Source of the DNA: an uncultured Erythrobacter sp.
GTDB taxonomy: Bacteria > Pseudomonadota > Alphaproteobacteria > Sphingomonadales > Sphingomonadaceae
Reading direction: 5' to 3'
Length of the DNA: 64,000 nt
Assembly (NCBI GenBank): GCA_947502305.1
Contig: CANMZA010000002.1
Span: 897,041 to 961,040 of the forward strand
A program made the position numbers and the translations under genes. Below the pieces are notes generated by a model. The model saw nothing but the letters and a program-made list of their open reading frames with translations. It made no database searches and was not told where the DNA came from. Shown here piece by piece: positions 26,894-35,572 of this stretch. Every line of letters begins with the position of its first letter. The stretch's first letter is position 1.

Positions 26894-29401
26894 TCATGGC
26901 GAACCATCGAAATTGCCGCCTTGATGCCAAGCATCGACATTCGCCGCAGCCGGATCATTGGAGATCGACTTATGCGGAACGCCGTTCAAATCGACCGACA
27001 AATCAGCGAATTGCGTGGTGGCAGGCAGGGGTGTGTTGCCCGTCGTTCCGGCGATGAATGAAATTGCCCTGTTCGATTGGAACGTGCCGTTGCTCGCCGC
27101 GCCAAAAGCGGTGTCAAAGATCTCTCCATCCACCGTCACAGTCACGGCATTGGCGTTCTGATGCACATCGAACACAATCTCGTGCCAAGTATCAGGGGCC
27201 AAAGTTCCCGGCGGCACCACTTCGAGATTGGTGGCCATCTTCGCGCCTGAGCCATCCTCAATGGTCGCGTTCATAGACCCGTCGGCTTGCAAGATCAGGT
27301 CGCAGCCAGTGCTCGATTGCGTAAACGGTTTCACATTGTTTGGAACAGTCCCGGGGAAATTGAATTTCCCGCGGAAAGTAATGCGAGCCGTGCCGCCAGG
27401 TATGTTCGCCGTGTCAACGAAGCGGCCTGCAATGCCGTTTTGGATCAGGAACTGCGTTGGGACATTGGCTGTCAGAATGGTGACTGATTGTTCAAAACCA
27501 TTGATTGTGACGGCCGCAGTAATTGTTGCTCCGCCAGTCGCCGCGCTGATGCTGCGAATTTGAATGAACTGACCCGGCTCAATGGACCCATTTGCACTGG
27601 TCCATCCTTGCACTTGTGTGGAGCGATCGGTTCCTACGCTGCGCCATTCAGTACCGATGCCGACACTGACCGTCTGCGATGGACGCTGATTCAAGATCTT
27701 ACGCAGTGGCAGAGTAATGAGCGTATCGGGCGATTGATTGACCGCCTCGTTCCAATGCGCGCCGCTGGGCAGATTTTCCCAGCGGATCACATTGGTGTGA
27801 TCGGCCGTTGTCCAATCCACGGCATCACCGGTCGCCACTGCGCCTAGGCCAGCGCCTTCAGCGGCGGAAACCAAAGCCGTTTCGATTTCGCTGCGATTGC
27901 TTGCTGATGCGAACGCCCCCAAATTTGGGAAAACTGCGCTGCGCACGGCTGCATCTGACAAGTTCAGGAGATCATCACGCTGCCATTCGGCATCGCTTTG
28001 GCGGTGATCGGCGGCGATGCTCTTGCCGACATAGACCGTGCCATCATTGTCATGATCAATCAGGACAAATGGCAAATCGGAATCGTAATCATGGGCGTTA
28101 AAGATGGTGGTGCCATACACAAACGCATCGCGAATTTTGAAGCTGGTACTTTCTTCACCCAAGGACAGCGCCCGCGCTGCGCCGCCAATTTGCATGGTGG
28201 AAATGAAATAAAGCTCTGTGAAGCTAGGGTCGAAATCATTGTCAGAAACAAAGATCCCTTGGCTTTGAATACCCAGCCGCCGCGGTGTCATCCGCACCCG
28301 GTTACCGGCATAATAGACCGGCCCGACCGTGCCGCCGGGGACATTGTTAAACATCTGAAATTGATCGCCATGCGGATCGCGGGCATCGCCATTCAGGTCT
28401 TCGGCAATGCCGGACCGAGCGAATGGCAAACATTCCAGGTTGCGGAAGATGTGGAGCGACGCGCCCGGCGGCGGGGATAGGGCGATAATATCCTGATAGA
28501 TACGGTCAAAATCGCAATCCATGACGATGCCGCTGACGGTGGGGCGCAGCCCCTTGATGCCATTGCTGAGATCGCGGAACAGGCACCCGCGAATTTCGAA
28601 ATCTTCCAACAACGCCCCGCCGGTTTGCCGGAAAGGAGAGGCGAGATATTCGCTGAGACCAACCTCGGTTCGGGCATTCACTTCGCTGGTGCCAGACGCC
28701 GAGAGGACGGCGAAATGTGTGTCGACATCGGGGTCAAGCGGACTGATGCGTTGCCGAGTTCCCGCAGCAACTTGCGTGCTGGCTGGAGTGGCGGTGACCA
28801 ATGGGCCGCCAAATTCAACAAACACGGTTTCTGGCCCGCGGTTGAAAAATTCGATCCAGCCAGAGGGTGCGGCTGGATCGAGCCACGATAGGGTGTGCGA
28901 GGTGCTGCTCGTGGTCGCGGTGCGGACATTGTCGACACGCTCATATTCAGACAGCTCAGCGCTGGTGTCAAAATCGGTCAAAGCTGGGCCATATCCATGC
29001 CGGAACGTTGTCCCGTTCACGAAGCGCAGCTTTCCAAACGTCCCAGTGCCTAGCGTAATGCAGGCGCTGTGATCATATGGCCACGATGTCATTTGGAAAT
29101 TGAGCGCGGAAAAATCGATCCCGCGTACCGTGCCGTTCAGGCTGATGGCGGGCAGCGATGCATTGGCGTCGGCGCTCCGGATGGTTAGGGGTGCGCCGGC
29201 GGCATTCATATCGCGGTCGGCGATGTTTCGCTGCGTGAAATTGCTGCCGTCGATCTCCACGACCTTGCCCGCAAGCTCTGCCGCAGGATTGGCGAAAACC
29301 GCGTCCCATTCCGCGTCGTTGGTAACGGTAAAGTCAGCGCCTGCTGGCGGCGAACTGCCGCCGAGCAATGGCTGACCCCCGACAATCATGGGGCCCAACA
29401 T
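26894..29401 (-). CDS. Spike fibre-like beta-helix protein (GTA GhsB / phage spike type)
   Basis: An 835-residue protein without a signal peptide. Its short glycine-rich N-terminus (MLGPMIVGGQPLLGG) is of the kind found on phage tail or spike proteins that plug into a base. The middle (about 50-480) looks like a right-handed beta-helix, with repeated short strands and turns (GCLFRDLSNGIKGLRPTVSGIVMDCDFDRIYQD). The C-terminal 200 residues (TARITFRGKFNFPGT, TWHEIVFDVHQNANAVTVTVDGEIFD) resemble a LamG/concanavalin-like module. It starts one base before the end of the spike-base gene (TGATG). Homology to RcGTA spike GhsB is inferred from the partner gene; a capsule depolymerase is the main alternative. 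Confidence 0.6.
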   Translation of the reverse strand: MLGPMIVGGQPLLGGSSPPAGADFTVTNDAEWDAVFANPAAELAGKVVEIDGSNFTQRNIADRDMNAAGAPLTIRSADANASLPAISLNGTVRGIDFSALNFQMTSWPYDHSACITLGTGTFGKLRFVNGTTFRHGYGPALTDFDTSAELSEYERVDNVRTATTSSTSHTLSWLDPAAPSGWIEFFNRGPETVFVEFGGPLVTATPASTQVAAGTRQRISPLDPDVDTHFAVLSASGTSEVNARTEVGLSEYLASPFRQTGGALLEDFEIRGCLFRDLSNGIKGLRPTVSGIVMDCDFDRIYQDIIALSPPPGASLHIFRNLECLPFARSGIAEDLNGDARDPHGDQFQMFNNVPGGTVGPVYYAGNRVRMTPRRLGIQSQGIFVSDNDFDPSFTELYFISTMQIGGAARALSLGEESTSFKIRDAFVYGTTIFNAHDYDSDLPFVLIDHDNDGTVYVGKSIAADHRQSDAEWQRDDLLNLSDAAVRSAVFPNLGAFASASNRSEIETALVSAAEGAGLGAVATGDAVDWTTADHTNVIRWENLPSGAHWNEAVNQSPDTLITLPLRKILNQRPSQTVSVGIGTEWRSVGTDRSTQVQGWTSANGSIEPGQFIQIRSISAATGGATITAAVTINGFEQSVTILTANVPTQFLIQNGIAGRFVDTANIPGGTARITFRGKFNFPGTVPNNVKPFTQSSTGCDLILQADGSMNATIEDGSGAKMATNLEVVPPGTLAPDTWHEIVFDVHQNANAVTVTVDGEIFDTAFGAASNGTFQSNRAISFIAGTTGNTPLPATTQFADLSVDLNGVPHKSISNDPAAANVDAWHQGGNFDGSP

Positions 29402-29667
29402 CAAGCGCAGGCCACGATGTCAGTTGCGGTCGTGCCAGAGGCGCGAACATGGCTGGCCCGGACATAAATGTAACCGCCAGCAGGAACGTTTTCGAACGTC
29501 ACATCAGCCTCCCCGTCCTTTGTGCGCAGCGTCACACGGCCTGCACCGCCGACATAAAGGTATTTTGAAACGCCCGGCAATGCATCGCTGTCATTGGGGG
29601 AAACAGCAAAGGCGTTCTCGCTTGGCGCCAGGATTGATTTGGCGGAATTTTGGAATTCGTCAGACAT
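29401..29667 (-). CDS. Spike base protein, RcGTA GhsA (Rcc01079)-like
   Basis: An 88-residue protein resembling the spike base family of Rhodobacter gene transfer agent and related phages. The recognisable segments are ENAFAVSPNDSDALPGVSKYLYVGG, then VTFENVPAGGYIYVRASHVRASGTTATDIVA. In R. capsulatus the homologue GhsA and its partner GhsB form capsid head spikes that bind the cell capsule. Here it is directly coupled to the large beta-helix protein, and no capsid, portal or tail gene is nearby. A ribosome-binding site (GGAAAGG) precedes the ATG at 29667. The name rests on remembered family sequence; a profile search would settle it. Confidence 0.78.
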   Translation of the reverse strand: MSDEFQNSAKSILAPSENAFAVSPNDSDALPGVSKYLYVGGAGRVTLRTKDGEADVTFENVPAGGYIYVRASHVRASGTTATDIVACA

Positions 29668-29902
29668 AAAAATAACCTTTCCGTGCAGATACAATCATCA
29701 ATATAACCAAATAGGTTAATTGTAGGAAAGCTCTTTCTTTGCCCAATTATGATTCTCCAAAAAGGAGCGGGGCGGGGTGTCCAATTGTGAGAAAATTGCT
29801 GGCGATGTTAGTGTAGAAAGGTTCAGCGAAAAGTGGTAGTTCGCCCCGGCTAACGATGGGACGGCTTGGTGGAGGCCATCTTGTCCTCAAGGCCATTTCG
29901 CC

Positions 29903-29948
29903 CTCATTGCTGTGGCCGGATCGATCTACATCCGGCCACAGCAATGAG
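29903..29948. repeat. Perfect 19-bp inverted repeat with 8-bp loop
   Basis: The left arm CTCATTGCTGTGGCCGGAT (29903-29921) is exactly complementary to the right arm (29930-29948), separated by CGATCTAC. There is no T-run on either strand, so it is not a standard intrinsic terminator. It lies in the 330-bp gap between the spike-base gene (minus) and the Wzy-like gene (plus), 49 bp upstream of the latter's start, and would form a strong hairpin in its 5' leader. Nothing else in this gap was recognised. Confidence 0.97.
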
Positions 29949-29997
29949 TAGGCGACAAAAAATGCCGGGAAACCGGGGCCGCCAACTGAGAGTTTGT

Positions 29998-31383
29998 ATG
30001 AATAGTATCGACGCCACATACCGCCCAATGCGGCCCATGCCCAAACAACGCGTTGTGGCGCGGCCTGATCAAAGCAGCAAGCTGCGTGTCGGCTTGGCGG
30101 TTGCGCTGTTGTATCTGTTGTTGGTCCCGCAACAGTTTAACCCAACCATTAGCGGGTTCTACCTGTCGCCTTACCGGATCTATCTGATCGGTGCGACTTT
30201 GTATCTGCTCTCCAGTGCGTTCAGCAGAACTCTGAGGTTCGCTTGGCCTGATCTTATGATTGTCTTGGCGATCGCATGGATCACCCTTGCATCTTACGTA
30301 ACCAGCGGCACCGTCGAAACGGCGATGGTGCAGGGCGGGTCACATTTTGTCGACATCGGCCTCGCCTATTTTCTTGCAAGAGCGGCGATCCAGACTCCCA
30401 CTGATTTACGCCGATTCCTCATTCTTGTCGCGCCCGGCGTGGCCTTTACCGGGGTGATTGTGTTTGCAGAGGCGGTCAGTCACAGGCTGATTGTACAGGC
30501 CTTCGCATCGGCAGTGACCGGCAATCCTGGCCCGCCACGCACCGACGTCCGGCTTGGTTTCATGCGCGGCATGTCGTCATTCCCGCACCCCATCCTTTGC
30601 GGAATTTTCTTGGCCAGCTTTCTCCCGATTTATTTCCTGTCAGGCCTGCGAGGATGGCCGCGGATCGTGAGTATTGTCGGCTCCATTCTGGGCGCCTTCA
30701 CGATGAGCTCAGCCGCCATGCTTGGTCTGGTCGTGGGCTTCTTACTCTTCGCTTATGATTGGCTCAGTGAACGGATTCACAACTTCACGTGGAAACTGTT
30801 CCTTGGATTTTCGGCGGCATTTTATGTCATTATCGAGAGCTCCAGTAATACCGGCTTTTATGGCCTGAGTAATACCGGCTTTTATGGCCTGCTGGTTCGA
30901 TATGCGTCGCTCAATTCAACATCCGCTTATAACCGCGTGCTGATTTGGAAATACGGGACGCAAAATATCATCGAGAATCCGTGGTTTGGAATTGGCTATG
31001 GCGATTGGGATCGGCCGGAATGGCTGCACTCAGATTCCTTCGACTGGTTCTGGCTGATCTTGGGTTTGCGTTTTGGCATTCCGGCTGCCGTTCTGATCCT
31101 CGGGGCTACTCTGCTTGCAATCGCGATGTTGGCGATCAAATCCCAATCATTCCCGCCCAGTGAAAGCCGGCTTTTACGCGGTGTTGCGATTTCGCTCGCC
31201 GTGTTTTCGCTCGGCCTGAACTCGGTATCATTGTGGATGTCGAGCTTGGCATGGTTCTTTATGCTGCTGGGTCTGACGGTGACATTGGCAACGCAGCCAA
31301 GTCAGCCGATCCGGCCAAAAATGCGGCGTGTTTGGGTTCCAAACTCGCAATCAAAGGCTGAGAATAAACCGGCAATGTCGTAA
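29998..31383 (+). CDS. Wzy-like EPS polymerase (O-antigen ligase family)
   Basis: A 461-residue polytopic membrane protein with about ten helices (VGLAVALLYLLLVPQQF, LIGATLYLLSSAF, ILCGIFLASFLPIYFL). The periplasmic loop NTGFYGLLVRYASLNSTSAYNRVLIWKYGTQNIIENPWFGIGYGDWD fits the Wzy_C family. It is the likely polymerase joining flipped repeat units. An exact 24-bp tandem duplication (30844-30891) doubles the octapeptide SNTGFYGL. The start at 29998 (MNSIDATYRPM) has GAGAG upstream and gives a short cytoplasmic N-terminus; the frame stays open to 29866, but that would cover the inverted repeat. Confidence 0.82.
   Translation: MNSIDATYRPMRPMPKQRVVARPDQSSKLRVGLAVALLYLLLVPQQFNPTISGFYLSPYRIYLIGATLYLLSSAFSRTLRFAWPDLMIVLAIAWITLASYVTSGTVETAMVQGGSHFVDIGLAYFLARAAIQTPTDLRRFLILVAPGVAFTGVIVFAEAVSHRLIVQAFASAVTGNPGPPRTDVRLGFMRGMSSFPHPILCGIFLASFLPIYFLSGLRGWPRIVSIVGSILGAFTMSSAAMLGLVVGFLLFAYDWLSERIHNFTWKLFLGFSAAFYVIIESSSNTGFYGLSNTGFYGLLVRYASLNSTSAYNRVLIWKYGTQNIIENPWFGIGYGDWDRPEWLHSDSFDWFWLILGLRFGIPAAVLILGATLLAIAMLAIKSQSFPPSESRLLRGVAISLAVFSLGLNSVSLWMSSLAWFFMLLGLTVTLATQPSQPIRPKMRRVWVPNSQSKAENKPAMS
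30844..30891 (+). repeat. Exact 24-bp tandem duplication within the polymerase gene
   Basis: Two identical 24-bp units (30844-30867 and 30868-30891) encode two consecutive copies of SNTGFYGL. The phase is preserved, so the protein gains eight residues. It has the appearance of a recent slippage event. Confidence 0.97.
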
Positions 31384-31407
31384 TCGGCTTTGCGGCAAGA
31401 ATGCTGC

Positions 31408-32397
31408 TTATTCGCGCCGCATTCTTGCCAGCAAGCCGCGCCGCTCATCGTAGCCGAAGCGCCAATGTTTTGGTCGCAGGGCAATATCGCGGTGACAATC
31501 GCCGACATTCTTTAGGTGCTTTGACCAGTGGCCAAGCAGTTTGCCCGCCACGAAACGCTGCCACGCCCCGAGCCATAGAAATAGGAAAGCGAGTGCCTGT
31601 CTAAGGCCATTCCAATGCAGCCGTGCAAATTGCATCGTCCCGGCCGCCCGGTACAGCATCCGCGTTGGCGATAGGGCTTCGCCATGGCCAATATCATGAA
31701 AGCCGCGCGCGGCGCTCACCCGCCAAAAACTGTGTCCCTTTTTAGCCAAGCGGTAAAACAGATCAATTTCCTCGCAATAGAGGAAGTAACGCGCGTCGAG
31801 GCCGCCTACTTCATCCCAAGCGGTTCGGCGAAACATCACCAAACTGCCGCTCAGGGCTTCTACCTTTGCATCCCCGGCAAGTTGAACAAGCGGGTCGGCT
31901 CTGGCGCTGGACCGACCTAGCACGCGGCTGGCCATTTCCCTCAGTGAGGGCACATGGACCGTATTGCCCAGATCAGGGCGTCCGTCACGATCCAGCGTAA
32001 CACCGCCAAAAGCCGCCGCGGCTGGATAGGTTGATGCGGCATCAAGCAAGATGTCGAGCGCATCCTTTTTCAACTCAACATCAGGGTTGAGGAGAAGCAG
32101 GTGCTCTCCTTGTGCCTGCGCTGCGAGAATGTTGTTTGCTGCGGCAAAGCCGACATTGCCCTGGCTTGGGACGATCTGAACGGAGGGAAACTCTTTGGCG
32201 ACGAGCGTTTCCGTTGAACCATCGCCGTTGTCGATCAGAAGCACTTCATAGCGATACCGCGTGCAAGCCTCGGGGATTGAGGCAAGGCAATCGGCAATGA
32301 TGGCGGCCGAATTATACGCAACGACTAGGACACTGACGACGGGCGCAGCAGTGCCATCAGCGAGCCCAGCTAAACGAGCGGAAGAGGGCGCAGTCAT
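31408..32397 (-). CDS. Glycosyltransferase family 2, rhamnosyltransferase-like
   Basis: A 329-residue GT-A fold enzyme. The N-terminal VVSVLVVAYNSAAIIADCLASI, NVGFAAANNILAAQAQGEHLLLLNPDVEL (the NPD motif of WbbL/rhamnosyltransferase-like members) and the later FLYCEEIDLFYRLAKKGHSFW are characteristic. It probably adds rhamnose or a similar dTDP-sugar to the lipid-linked repeat unit; the substrate is inferred from the rml genes. It is 16 bp downstream of another GT2 gene. Confidence 0.88.
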   Translation of the reverse strand: MTAPSSARLAGLADGTAAPVVSVLVVAYNSAAIIADCLASIPEACTRYRYEVLLIDNGDGSTETLVAKEFPSVQIVPSQGNVGFAAANNILAAQAQGEHLLLLNPDVELKKDALDILLDAASTYPAAAAFGGVTLDRDGRPDLGNTVHVPSLREMASRVLGRSSARADPLVQLAGDAKVEALSGSLVMFRRTAWDEVGGLDARYFLYCEEIDLFYRLAKKGHSFWRVSAARGFHDIGHGEALSPTRMLYRAAGTMQFARLHWNGLRQALAFLFLWLGAWQRFVAGKLLGHWSKHLKNVGDCHRDIALRPKHWRFGYDERRGLLARMRRE

Positions 32398-32413
32398 GCT
32401 TTATTCTCGACTG

Positions 32414-33292
32414 TCATTGTGCTTGTCTGGTGGACATATCGCGCGTCCACGTTGTCCCCTTGCTGTGGCTGCGATTCCAGCGGGAGAGGGCGCGCGATAG
32501 AAATTTAACGCCAAAAAAGACGATGAGATCGAAGGGCGCCGTTCCGCTCTTGAGGGCCGCCTTTAATCCGCCACCATTTCTGGCACCAGCGAAATACGGG
32601 CTGGGATAAAGCTCGCGGACTTCGGCATTGCCAAACTGCCGGCGGGCCTCAACCTTCACCTGTTCGGTCGCTGTGCGCGGCGGATAGACAGTGGAGATGA
32701 CCGCATCGCCTTTGTGGTCGTGTGTGATGTAACGCTTTTGCTCATCGGGGAAACGCGTGTGGATCCAAATATCGTCGCCTATAATCGGCGGAAACTCACC
32801 AACAGTTTTTAGCGCCTCAGCGGTTAGGCCATAACAGCCGGCACCGCCTTTACCCGCTTTGGCATAGGGTTGGCGTGACCAAGCGCGGTAATAGGCTTTC
32901 ATGATCATATTGCAGCGCGAAGTATCCAAGTGAATGGATGGAGCCGCAGTCATCACGCTCGGCTCGTTAAGCGCCGCGGCAATGGCAGCCAAGGAATGAA
33001 ACTCGCATTCGATATCGGCGTCGAGGTAAATCCGAACAGGATGCGCAGCTTTGGCGTTGGCAGCGTTGATCGCGGCTGTCTTCGACCCTTCAGCTAGGTC
33101 CAATATCAACGCATCGGGCGCGGCAGAGCGGGCGGTTTCAACCGTGCCGTCGCTGCACCCATTTGCCGCAACGATAATCTGCATTGAGTCTGGATTGGGC
33201 GCATCTTTGAGCGCCGTGCCGAGGCACCGAGCAATCACTGTTTCTTCGTTGTGAGCAGGAATGATCAGCGTAAACGGTTGTGGCAGAGGCAC
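32414..33292 (-). CDS. Glycosyltransferase family 2
   Basis: A 292-residue GT-A fold enzyme: FTLIIPAHNEETVIARCLGTAL, NGCSDGTVETARS, RIYLDADIECEFHSLAAIAAAL (the DxD metal site), and GGAGCYGLTAEALKTVGEFPPIIGDDIW. Acceptor and donor are unknown. The start is GTG with AAGGGAAAA upstream. It lies between the tyrosine autokinase and the second GT2, all on the minus strand. Confidence 0.88.
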   Translation of the reverse strand: MPLPQPFTLIIPAHNEETVIARCLGTALKDAPNPDSMQIIVAANGCSDGTVETARSAAPDALILDLAEGSKTAAINAANAKAAHPVRIYLDADIECEFHSLAAIAAALNEPSVMTAAPSIHLDTSRCNMIMKAYYRAWSRQPYAKAGKGGAGCYGLTAEALKTVGEFPPIIGDDIWIHTRFPDEQKRYITHDHKGDAVISTVYPPRTATEQVKVEARRQFGNAEVRELYPSPYFAGARNGGGLKAALKSGTAPFDLIVFFGVKFLSRALSRWNRSHSKGTTWTRDMSTRQAQ

Positions 33293-33353
33293 TTGGAAAT
33301 TTTCCCTTTTGAATACGGGGAATGCATCTCAGCCAGCATTCGATGCCGGGAAA

Positions 33354-35561
33354 TTACTTCCGGTCAGAACCGTACTCGTAATAGCTATATTGATAGCCAT
33401 AACTTTGACCCGCTTCCAACGCCCGATATTTCGTCAGGATCAAGCCCAAGACGTTGCCGCCGGAGCTTCTGAGGCGTTTTACCGCGCTGCGTGCCTGCGC
33501 AAATGGGACCTTATTCGCTTCGAGAACGAAGATTGTGCCATCCATCAGACGAGCGAGCAACGGAGCATCAGCCAGGCCGAGGACCGGGCAGGAATCAAAG
33601 ATGATCAGCGAGTATTCGTCGCGATATTTCGCGATAAATTGCGCCAGCTCATCACCAGCCAAAATCTCGGTCGGGTTGGGCGGGATTGCGCCGATCGGCA
33701 AGACTTCGAGATTATCGTGTACGCCTTTGACGACGACATCTTCGAGCTTAGCATGGCCTAAAAGAACTTCGATCAGGCCGCTCTTAGGACGCTCCAATTC
33801 GAGCAAGCGCGCCACCGAAGGACGACGCAAATCGGCGTCAATCAAGAGCGTCTTGCGGCCAGAACGCGCAAACAGCTCCGCCAGCACAACTGCGGTGGTC
33901 GATTTACCTTCTGACTCATGCGTACTCGTCAGCTGCAGGACGTTACGGCTGCGCGGAAGCGAAAACTCAATCGCAGCCTTGATCGAGGCATAGGCCTCCA
34001 TCAGCGACGTAAAGTTGTTCGAGCTTTCGACATCGATGTCTTTTTCGCTCACATGCGGCGTGTGACCGATCAACGGCAGATCAATTTTCTGCTCGACTTC
34101 ATCCAAGGACCGGACGCGGTCATCAAACATTTCGCGAAGCACGGCGAGGCCGCCAGCAAGACCGATGCCCAAGACCAATGCGAGCCCCAAATTCTGAAGC
34201 AGGCTGGGCGCGTATGGCGATCCCGGCACCAAAGCGCCTTCGATCTTCGTCATCGTGCCGCTTTCAACATTCGCCGCACTGCTGATCTGGTTAAACCGTT
34301 CGAGCAAAGAGCGCAGCTGCTGCCGCAGCGCCTCTGCCTGTCGCTCAAGCACGGTTAGCTGAACCATATCGTCTTGCTCTGCCAGCGATTCGTTCGACAA
34401 CGAGCCAAGCTCGTCTTGCAGGGCTTGTTCTTGGTTGCGGGCCACCACAAATTCGTTGCGCACGGTCGCCTTGATATCGGCACTGCTGCGTTCGATCTGC
34501 GTGTCTAGAATTTCGATCTGCGCCAAAATGTTGGCGATCTGCGGAAATTCATCGCTGTAACGCTGACGAAGTTCGGCCAATTCGGCGAGTTTCCCGGTGC
34601 GATCAGAAACCAAACGTTGCAGCACAGGGTTGTTCTGAACTTCGGGCAATTGCGCGGCTGGCAAGTTTTGGATCGAGCGCCATTTTTGCTCTGCAGCGAT
34701 GCGTGCGGCACGGGCATCAGCGAAACGTTGGTTGATGCCTGCGAGGTTCGAACTGGTCAAAGTCCGTCCCGCGCCGCCTTCTTCGCCAGCGGATGGCTGA
34801 ACGATGATTCCGCTATTGCGGGCATAGGTGTTGGTGGCACGTTCCGCTTCTTCTAAGCGGCCCCGCACGACTTCGATTTGTTCACGCAGATATTCGATTG
34901 CGTATTCGTTGCCTTCAACCGAATCGCGCGAATCTGAGGAGATAAACGCGTCAGCATAGGCATTGGCCATTTCGGCGGCCAAGGCAGGGTCATCGCTGCG
35001 GAAGCCAATTGGAATGACCCAGCTGATGTCCGGTACATCAGCGGTGACGCCGCGAACCAAGATTGACGCTGCGATGGTGTTTTTCGTCTCAAGCCATTGC
35101 TCATCAGACATGTCCGGCGAGCGACGCTCGTCAATATCCTGCCCAAGCAAGTCATACCGTTCGCCAAGCTGCCGATCAGCGACGACGACTTCAGCCAGGC
35201 TGCGGCTTTCGATCAATTCGACTTGCGTTGCCAGATAATCGCCAACTTGGTTACTGGCGATGCCTTGTTGAACGTCTTGCCCTTCAAGGATGAACGCGCC
35301 GTATGGCTCCACGCTGACTTTGGCGGTCGCCTGATACATCGGCGTCGCCAGCAATGTGATGATCAAACCAATCGTCAACGCTGCAACGATGACCCCGGCA
35401 AACAACCAACGTTGCCGGAACAGCACGCCGCGCACAGCCGCAAGGCTGATGAATTGGCCCGCCTGATTCGGATGGGCCAGTTCATTGTGCGGCATATAGG
35501 TTTCAAGCCAAGTGCCATTGCCGTCCGGTTCGGACGGGTCGATAATTGAGCGTTCGTTCAT
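33354..35561 (-). CDS. Wzc/ExoP-type co-polymerase and tyrosine autokinase
   Basis: A 735-residue BY-kinase. It has an N-terminal Wzz domain with a membrane helix (FAGVIVAALTIGLIITLLATPMYQATAKV) and a long coiled coil (about residues 220-460). After the second helix (ALVLGIGLAGGLAVL) comes the kinase domain with Walker A THESEGKSTT, Walker A' LLIDADLRRP and Walker B LIIFDSCPVLGLAD. A tyrosine-rich tail (YGYQYSYYEYGSDRK) is the autophosphorylation cluster. It controls polymer length and export with the outer-membrane channel. The gene is 11 bp downstream of the Wza-type gene, in the usual wza-wzc order. Confidence 0.93.
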   Translation of the reverse strand: MNERSIIDPSEPDGNGTWLETYMPHNELAHPNQAGQFISLAAVRGVLFRQRWLFAGVIVAALTIGLIITLLATPMYQATAKVSVEPYGAFILEGQDVQQGIASNQVGDYLATQVELIESRSLAEVVVADRQLGERYDLLGQDIDERRSPDMSDEQWLETKNTIAASILVRGVTADVPDISWVIPIGFRSDDPALAAEMANAYADAFISSDSRDSVEGNEYAIEYLREQIEVVRGRLEEAERATNTYARNSGIIVQPSAGEEGGAGRTLTSSNLAGINQRFADARAARIAAEQKWRSIQNLPAAQLPEVQNNPVLQRLVSDRTGKLAELAELRQRYSDEFPQIANILAQIEILDTQIERSSADIKATVRNEFVVARNQEQALQDELGSLSNESLAEQDDMVQLTVLERQAEALRQQLRSLLERFNQISSAANVESGTMTKIEGALVPGSPYAPSLLQNLGLALVLGIGLAGGLAVLREMFDDRVRSLDEVEQKIDLPLIGHTPHVSEKDIDVESSNNFTSLMEAYASIKAAIEFSLPRSRNVLQLTSTHESEGKSTTAVVLAELFARSGRKTLLIDADLRRPSVARLLELERPKSGLIEVLLGHAKLEDVVVKGVHDNLEVLPIGAIPPNPTEILAGDELAQFIAKYRDEYSLIIFDSCPVLGLADAPLLARLMDGTIFVLEANKVPFAQARSAVKRLRSSGGNVLGLILTKYRALEAGQSYGYQYSYYEYGSDRK

Positions 35562-35572
35562 TGGTTTATATT

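Noticed and set aside
26894-29667. Part of an integrated prophage
   Set aside because: No integrase, terminase, capsid, portal or lysis gene was seen, and both neighbours are EPS genes.
29903-29948. Intrinsic terminator
   Set aside because: The hairpin is strong, but neither strand has a T-run after it.
29747-30028. 93-codon minus-strand open frame
   Set aside because: It spans the perfect inverted repeat and part of the wzy start, has no family resemblance, and its composition is not protein-like.
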